Shown here one piece after another: positions 21,663-25,000 of a DNA stretch of 25,000 nucleotides. The stretch comes from Bigelowiella natans CCMP2755 (Eukaryota; Cercozoa; Chlorarachniophyceae). Where the stretch lies: positions 1 to 25,000 of the forward strand of contig ADNK01001192.1 in assembly GCA_000320545.1 (NCBI GenBank), written 5' to 3'. The notes beneath the pieces were generated by a model. It was not told the DNA's origin. It ran no database searches and saw nothing but the letters and a program-made list of their open reading frames with translations. How positions within the stretch are numbered: the stretch's first letter is position 1; each line of letters starts with the position of its first letter. The translations under genes and the position numbers were made by a program.

Positions 21663-21942
21663 TATTTAAGGCCCAGAATCGCCGTTGAAGGCTTTTGTTC
21701 GCTCGCCGTGTTGCGAGGGAGGGAGCAACCCTTATCTCTCGTTCGTTCGGATGTGAGCACCTCAGTTCGATGATGTTTGGAAAGGAAAATTTCGTATAAT
21801 TAAGGTGTTTCATTCCAAAATCGGATATGCGTTCGTACCAATTACGGAAATCAATCTCGTGCATCTTGTCGCAAGTGTTGATGGACAAATAATCTAAGAA
21901 TAATTTTGACCAGTTTTGCACAATGAATCAAGCTAGACTAGA
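21663..21942. promoter_or_regulatory. Divergent intergenic region between HEAT-like gene and small + gene
   Basis: This lies between the proposed ATG of the minus-strand HEAT gene (21662) and the candidate ATG of the plus-strand gene (21943). It should hold both promoters. A 103-codon minus ORF covers part of it (21613-21921), but it reads past the supported start and splice site in another frame and is not called. No clear core promoter motif is visible. The palindromic word islands seen at gene 3' ends are absent. Confidence 0.35.
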
Positions 21943-22879
21943 ATGATGCATGACCTTTTGTCGCAGTACAAGAAGAGGGCCGTTTTGATCCATCTTCTGC
22001 TTGGACCCGAGGACAAAAATACAGGTCGTTTGCTGGGCTTTTTTTCTTCCTTCTGCGGACCGAGGCGGGAACGGCGATGCCTGACTGGAGATTTCGGCTA
22101 CACTACATTAACGTATGGAGAAGGAGAATGTCGATCGGAAGCGCCAAATAGAGCTGCTGGGTCACTGGGAAATTGGACTTTGTGTGTCGCCGGTTATTTC
22201 GGAGGCTATACTGTACTTACGCTTGACATTTATAACAATGATTCGGTGAAATTTGAATGTTGGGAGGGTTCTATGGGTGCAAGCACTTACTTCGAGGTTT
22301 GAGGTATGTTTACAGTACAAGCCCACCGGTATACCCCGTAGATATGTTCCAGATATCTAGCACTCTCCCTCAATGAGAGATGTCAACTTCTATGTCATCT
22401 TTGGTGATGCAGTTTTGCGTGATATGGTGAGATCAGATGGAAGGAAGCTTATTCAACTACGTCGAAAAGGTACGTTTCCTTCGCTTTCGTAGAACAAATG
22501 TTGAGCACAACTCACCCCCATCATGTTGGTTGCATATTGATTGCTTTTTATGATTTACTTAAAGTTCAAAAATCTTTGAAAACAATAACTATGCTCATTA
22601 GATAACTTGATGTGCAAGTCACGACAACGAATGGCTAGATAATATCTCACCTTCGATACTTAATCTGAAAAGAAACTGAAGAATGGTGGCGAAGATGAAC
22701 TAGATCCCGCTAATGCTAGATTGGACCATCGTAGTAGCGGAAAACCAGCTCGAGAGAGTTTTCCTCAACCACAAAGAGCCTATCACAACTACAAATCCAT
22801 CACATTTACTAGTTTAATTGGATGCATTGTTGCTACCAACATTGATCCATTGCATGATGTCGAGATGTGCGACGAATAA
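21943..22879 (+). CDS. Small unidentified gene, exons only partly resolved
   Basis: Three pieces support a plus-strand gene. First, a 120-codon ORF from ATG 21943 (LLSQYKKRAVLIHLLLG … GDFGYTTLTYGEG … GGYTVLTLDIYNN) ends at 22302. Second, an exon at about 22415-22470 after GATGCAG reads VLRDMVRSDGRKLIQLRRK before GTACGT. Third, a terminal exon at about 22678-22879 reads KLKNGGEDELDPANARLDH and ends VATNIDPLHDVEMCDE with TAA at 22877-22879. The second-to-third junction is out of phase by one base in my reading, and the first piece may itself contain introns. I do not recognise the family. The gene is divergent from the HEAT gene and followed by a word-rich island. Confidence 0.45.
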
Positions 22880-23460
22880 AGTCTTTATAATTCTGGAATT
22901 CGGCATGACATAGCCGCGCATGCCATGCATTGTAAAAACAATTTTCTCGTGCAATGCTGTTACTAACTAAGCTAGCTAGCTAGTAGCTCAACATGCTACG
23001 TATGATGAAACGTATCCCATTCATACCGTGTTTGACGCATGCGCAGCAGCCTAGCAGCTTGAGGCATTGAGGCGCATGATTGCCATCCATCGGCAAGCAT
23101 GCATTTATTGCGATATGCATCGTGTCCATTCGAGGTTGTGGAATGTCTAGCTAGATGTGTGCTGCTAATGATCATGTAGCAAAATTGGAAGTCATGCCGC
23201 ACGTGTGGACCATTGCTCAAACGCAAATATAAAAATGCTGCACATTACATCATCCACACAATTATGTTCATCTGATGTATGAGCAATGGTCTCTGGAGCA
23301 TAAATGCCATTATTTCTGGAGTTTTTCTTAGTTCACACGATTTGGAATCGCGCAATTGGATTTTCATTAAGGAATTCCATGAAACGGTCGCGTAGTCCAC
23401 AGATGAAGCCAAGCGCGAAACCTGAAGATCAATTTGTTTCTTCCCGTTTGTTTCCACACT
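22880..23460. other. Intergenic 3' island after the 21943-22879 gene
   Basis: Starting right after the TAA, the sequence is dense in GCATGC, GCTAGC, ATGCAT and CATG. Examples are tandem gctagctagctag (22971-22983), gcgcatgccatgcat (22916-22930), cgcatgcgc (23036-23044) and gcatgcat (23097-23104). The character fades near 23180. A 71-codon minus ORF at 23245-23457 (METNGKKQIDLQVSRLASSV) looks mildly protein-like but has no other support. Confidence 0.5.
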
Positions 23461-23462
23461 GA

Positions 23463-23508
<46 letters not shown>

Positions 23509-24591
23509 GTTCCCTTACTCTCTGTTCCATTTGCAACTCTGATGCAGGTGTAGGATTAGTACATCTAATATTGAAATGTTACTGAGAGGTTATGTGTACC
23601 ACAGTGGTCTATCCTATGGGCAATCGACAAATAACACCTACGACAAAAAATAATTCAAACGGCAAAGGATTAATTCTAGGTTTCGTCAACTATAAGAGTA
23701 ATAAACATGCAAACGTTAGAGTACCTTATAAAACGTAGTATCACAGGGAAGTGATTAATGATCAGGAAAAGCCAAAAAAATACCCAGACGCCATCTGAGA
23801 CCTCACTGGCTTTGTACCTTTTGGCCAAACACAACGAAATTTAAGATCAACACAGTTGCAAAGAGTTTGAAAGGATTTACTTTGATCTATATGTCGGTGA
23901 TCCATTATACCCTCCAACCAGCAGATTTTTCTCTCGGGCGAATTTGGGGATAAAGTGTGGACGTCTTGAGAGATCCATAATTCTTCCGCTCCTTCTCAGA
24001 AATGGGCGTTGGAGTTTTCCAAAAATTTGGTTGTGTTGGTGCCACTTGCCCGATCTTGAATGTTGGTGCACTGAGCACATACTCAAAAGCTAGCACGGAA
24101 CTTTAAGATGTGTATGTCCACTGACTGATCTAGTAGGCGTTGGAGTGTTCCAAATGGGCGTTGATGTGTTCTAAAGATGGCCGGTCTTGACCGTTGGATC
24201 GTTGGTGCACTGAGCACATATTCAAAAAGCTATCGCGGAACTTAGGAGGTACATGTCCACTGATCGATCGCTTCGTGGACGCCCTCGGAAGACCAGAAGA
24301 AAATTCCTCAAATCTGCTCAAAATGTGTTCTTAAATCTTATTCTCTAGTTCTTTTTGTCCGCCTTAGTTGTCGCACCTATCTAAATCACGAGCTTTTGTG
24401 AAGTTTGTTCGGTTTTCTGATGCGAGTGCGAAAGTCAGCAAATTCCTCACTTACGATCAAAGGGCACCATTTAAAATATGCGACAATGTTTGCCATCGAT
24501 TTCTAGGAAAAATCTTGGCCGTTTCCAGAAAGCTGTAGGATACCACCTTTGAACACAATCACAGCACCACTCCCAATCTTCATCACACCAG
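23461..24591. other. No supported gene: (CT)n tract, AT-rich sequence and a diverged direct repeat
   Basis: A (CT)n tract occupies about 23466-23503. Bases 23520-23870 are AT-rich without a convincing ORF. From about 24003 to 24275 a roughly 139-bp unit occurs twice with divergence (separate entry). Short minus ORFs at 23877-24096 and 24130-24321 are products of that repeat, since both contain the peptide MCSVHQ. Nothing recognisable is seen in 24330-24590. Confidence 0.5.
24003..24275. repeat. Diverged direct repeat, period about 139 bp
   Basis: The block at 24063-24130, starting ttggtgcactgagcacatac, matches 24202-24270, starting ttggtgcactgagcacatat, with substitutions and small indels along its length (both end tgtccactgaNtgatc-like). 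The preceding lead-in gggcgttggagttttccaaa (24003-24022) matches ggcgttggagtgttccaaa (24136) and a third partial copy at 24157. This is an old tandem duplication or remnant of a dispersed repeat or satellite. Confidence 0.8.
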
Positions 24592-24948
24592 ATGCTAAAG
24601 CTGGGGCGAAGGCGACGGGAGGGCCGGTTGATTGATGGGGATGACGATGCCGGAAAAGATTCGACACACTTTTCCGCAAGTGAAGACAATTTCACTGTGG
24701 AAGAAGAAGAAGAAGAAGAAGAAGTAGGGACCGAGCAGGAGTTGGGTGAGTTGCAGCTGGTTGAACAGCCTGGCAGAGAAAAAATAGGAGTGGAGACGAA
24801 GGAACTCTGTGATGGAAACAGTAATTTGGAATGGAAGGGGAATAATTCATGCGAACGAGGCAGTCGCAAGCGCTGGAGAGCGATGGAATGGAGGGTAAAA
24901 TTAATTTTATTAAGTGTTTTTGCTTGGATAGGGATACAAACAACATAG
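24592..24948 (+). CDS. Uncertain Glu-rich ORF with C-terminal hydrophobic segment
   Basis: A single open frame of 118 codons starts at ATG 24592, with an upstream in-frame TGA near 24549. The product begins KLGRRRREGRLIDGDDDAG, continues acidic with a run of eight Glu encoded by a GAA repeat, and ends WRVKLILLSVFAWIGIQTT before TAG. The hydrophobic end could be a tail anchor. The opposite strand is also open (24869-24471; Ser-rich, ending DWEWCCDCVQRWYPTAFW…), and without splice sites I cannot tell which is real. It may be one exon of a gene continuing past the window. Confidence 0.3.
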   Translation: MLKLGRRRREGRLIDGDDDAGKDSTHFSASEDNFTVEEEEEEEEVGTEQELGELQLVEQPGREKIGVETKELCDGNSNLEWKGNNSCERGSRKRWRAMEWRVKLILLSVFAWIGIQTT

Positions 24949-25000
24949 CAGAATTATTTTGAATTTTGTAAAAATATGCATACAGTCTTCACAGAGCGAT

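Noticed and set aside
1-25000. CRISPR arrays, insertion sequences, rRNA and tRNA genes
   Set aside because: The repeats are simple-sequence tracts without unique spacers, no transposase ORF or terminal inverted repeats were recognised, and no rRNA or cloverleaf-like tRNA sequence was seen by eye.

Overview
This is eukaryotic nuclear DNA. Genes are split into many small exons (often 34-200 nt) by GT-AG introns, and the introns and flanks are full of microsatellites such as (CT)n, (GA)n, (CA)n, (TA)n and (CTA)n. There are no bacterial operons, ribosome binding sites, rRNA or recognisable tRNA. The very high intron density, short introns and moderate GC suggest an intron-rich unicellular alga or other protist. 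The lineage cannot be fixed from this window. I rebuilt the genes by hand by requiring reading frame and splice phase to agree across each junction; all models are inference until RNA is available.

Layout: (1) 1-159, + strand, 3' end of an unidentified gene. (2) 4608-1136, - strand, a MAP kinase kinase-like gene with an N-terminal MAPK docking motif and a long polyserine tail; its catalytic-loop exon shows reading-frame conflicts. (3) 5080-8831, + strand, an unidentified many-exon gene, divergent from the kinase. (4) 9986-13585, + strand, a 16-exon ZIP-family metal transporter whose exons sum to exactly 441 codons, with one probable GC-AG intron. (5) 21662-13999, - strand, a large gene with HEAT-like helical repeats, convergent with the ZIP gene. 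(6) about 21943-22879, + strand, a small unidentified gene divergent from the HEAT gene. (7) 24592-24948, + strand, an uncertain Glu-rich ORF with a C-terminal hydrophobic segment.

Two patterns stand out. First, the flanks on the 3' side of genes (about 490-1020, 8880-9260, 13600-13980 and 22890-23180) share an unusual vocabulary of short palindromic words (GCTAGC, GCATGC, ATGCAT, CATG), while the two divergent promoter regions (4609-5079 and 21663-21942) do not. These islands may be 3'-end or insulator elements. Second, a 182-bp near-perfect palindrome (16323-16504) fills an intron of the HEAT gene and abuts its 3' splice site.

No operon-like cooperation between the genes is implied. The kinase (signalling), the ZIP transporter (zinc or iron import) and the HEAT scaffold look like ordinary neighbouring housekeeping genes in a compact genome.
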